Shown: positions 6,469 to 7,287 of the stretch, piece after piece
Position numbering within the stretch: position 1 is the first letter of the stretch
How the letters are laid out: the number at the start of each line of letters is the position of its first letter
Program-made: the position numbers and the translations under genes
Notes under the pieces: generated by a model
The model's input: the letters and a program-made list of their open reading frames with translations, nothing else
The model's database searches: none
What the model was told of the DNA's origin: nothing
Source: an uncultured Rhodospirillales bacterium
Lineage (GTDB): Bacteria; Pseudomonadota; Alphaproteobacteria; Acetobacterales; Acetobacteraceae
NCBI GenBank assembly: GCA_903928045.1
Contig: CAIYPH010000790.1
Location: forward strand, 1 to 7,287
Direction: 5' to 3'
DNA length: 7,287 bases

Positions 6469-7287
6469 GTGATCCACACCATCTCCGTCCTGCCAGCGGC
6501 GCAACTCGCGCCGCTGGCCAACGCCTACCAGGCCGCCGTCGCCGCCAAGCGCCGCCAGATGGCGCTGGGTCTTGCGCTGACCCTCTTCGCCCTCGCCCTC
6601 GCCGCCCTCGGCGCCGAGATCGACCCTGACAAGTTCTGGGCCAAGATCGGCAATTTCACCGACTACTTCGCCCGCCTCACCCATCTCGACAGCGGCGCCT
6701 ATGTCTGGACCGACCCAGCCGAGTGGTTCTGGGGCCTGCGCAAATGGCTCCGCCTCATCGGCGAGACCATGCTGATGGCCTATATCGGCACGCTGAGCGG
6801 CGCCCTCGTCGCCTTCTGCGCCTGCTTCCTCTGCACCGCCAACCTCACCCGCTCCGCCATCCTGCGCGCCACCGCCCGCCGCCTGCTCGAATTCTGCCGC
6901 ACCGTGCCGGACCTGGTGTTCGCCCTCATCTTCGTCGTCGCCTTCGGCCTCGGCCCGCTCCCCGGCGTCATGGCGCTCGCCATCCACACCGCCGGCGCCC
7001 TCGGCAAACTCTTCGCCGAAGTCGTCGACAATATCGACCTCAAACCCGTCGAAGGCATCGCCGCCGCCGGCGGCTCCTGGTTTGCCCAAATCCGCTTCGG
7101 CGTGGTGCCCCAGGTGCTCGCCAACTTCACCAGCTACGCCCTGCTCCGCTTCGAGATCAACGTCCGCGGCGCCTCCGTCCTCGGCTTCGTCGGCGCCGGC
7201 GGGATCGGCGAGGATCTCCTGATCTCCATCCGCCGCTTCTACTATTCCGACGTCAGCGCCATCCTCCTCGTCATCATCCTCTGCGTC
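6469..7287 (+). CDS. phnE: phosphonate/phosphite-type ABC transporter, permease PhnE (3' end outside the window)
   Basis: The first 273 residues of the membrane channel subunit; the reading frame is still open at the window edge, and probably only a short C-terminal piece is missing. Hydrophobic segments are visible at about 32-49, 100-121, 146-164, 165-185 and 258-273. The cytoplasmic coupling loop that docks on PhnC is the EAA-type motif with Glu195, Gly201 and Pro214 (EGIAAAGG at its start). The following NVRGASVLGFVGAGGIG (231-247) is characteristic of PhnE permeases. The start is taken as the GTG at 6469: the VSVLP-type N-terminus before the first membrane segment belongs to the family, whereas the next ATG would begin right at that segment. 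The ribosome-binding site is weak (GACGAG overlapping the phnD stop), so translation is probably coupled to phnD. In related operons a second permease gene often follows. Confidence 0.92.
   Translation, partial: MIHTISVLPAAQLAPLANAYQAAVAAKRRQMALGLALTLFALALAALGAEIDPDKFWAKIGNFTDYFARLTHLDSGAYVWTDPAEWFWGLRKWLRLIGETMLMAYIGTLSGALVAFCACFLCTANLTRSAILRATARRLLEFCRTVPDLVFALIFVVAFGLGPLPGVMALAIHTAGALGKLFAEVVDNIDLKPVEGIAAAGGSWFAQIRFGVVPQVLANFTSYALLRFEINVRGASVLGFVGAGGIGEDLLISIRRFYYSDVSAILLVIILCV

Noticed and set aside
5478..6521. Long open frame on the minus strand opposite phnD (347 codons)
   Set aside because: Low-complexity Gly/Val/Glu/Asp-rich translation without motifs; a codon-bias shadow of phnD.

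Overview
The window looks like chromosomal DNA from a GC-rich alphaproteobacterium, most likely a member of the Acetobacteraceae (acetic-acid-bacteria relatives). The basis is codon use with strongly C/G-biased third positions, the types of protein encoded, and T-rich palindromic repeats of a kind I recall from that family. The genus cannot be told from this sequence.

Layout. 1-154: a T-rich hairpin repeat (copy A) and the leader of asd. 155-1195 (+): asd, aspartate-semialdehyde dehydrogenase, complete. 1196-1349: a short gap between convergent genes holding two more copies of the hairpin repeat (B and C) in head-to-head orientation. 1350-3734 (-): a complete molybdopterin oxidoreductase with an N-terminal [4Fe-4S] motif and a cysteine as probable Mo ligand, without export signal or partner subunits nearby. 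3735-3930: the gap between divergent genes, with a strong sigma70-type promoter at its right end placed so that the next mRNA should begin at its start codon. 3931-4539 (+): a 202-residue, very basic, proline-rich protein of unknown function. 4540-4677: regulatory gap with a Pho-box-like tandem repeat. 4678-7287 (+): phnC, phnD and the first permease gene phnE (cut off by the window edge), encoding a phosphonate/phosphite-type ABC importer.

How the genes work together. phnC-phnD-phnE form one tight operon: PhnD captures the ligand in the periplasm, PhnE forms the membrane channel and PhnC supplies ATP hydrolysis. Control by phosphate starvation through PhoB is inferred from the 11-bp-phased repeat upstream. 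asd is a housekeeping gene of the aspartate amino-acid pathway. The molybdoenzyme and the basic protein have no clear functional tie to either.

The most unusual signals are the three-copy hairpin family with a compensatory base-pair change around asd, the apparent leaderless gene at 3931, and substitutions in the presumed PhnD ligand pocket. I did not find a convincing new multi-gene system.
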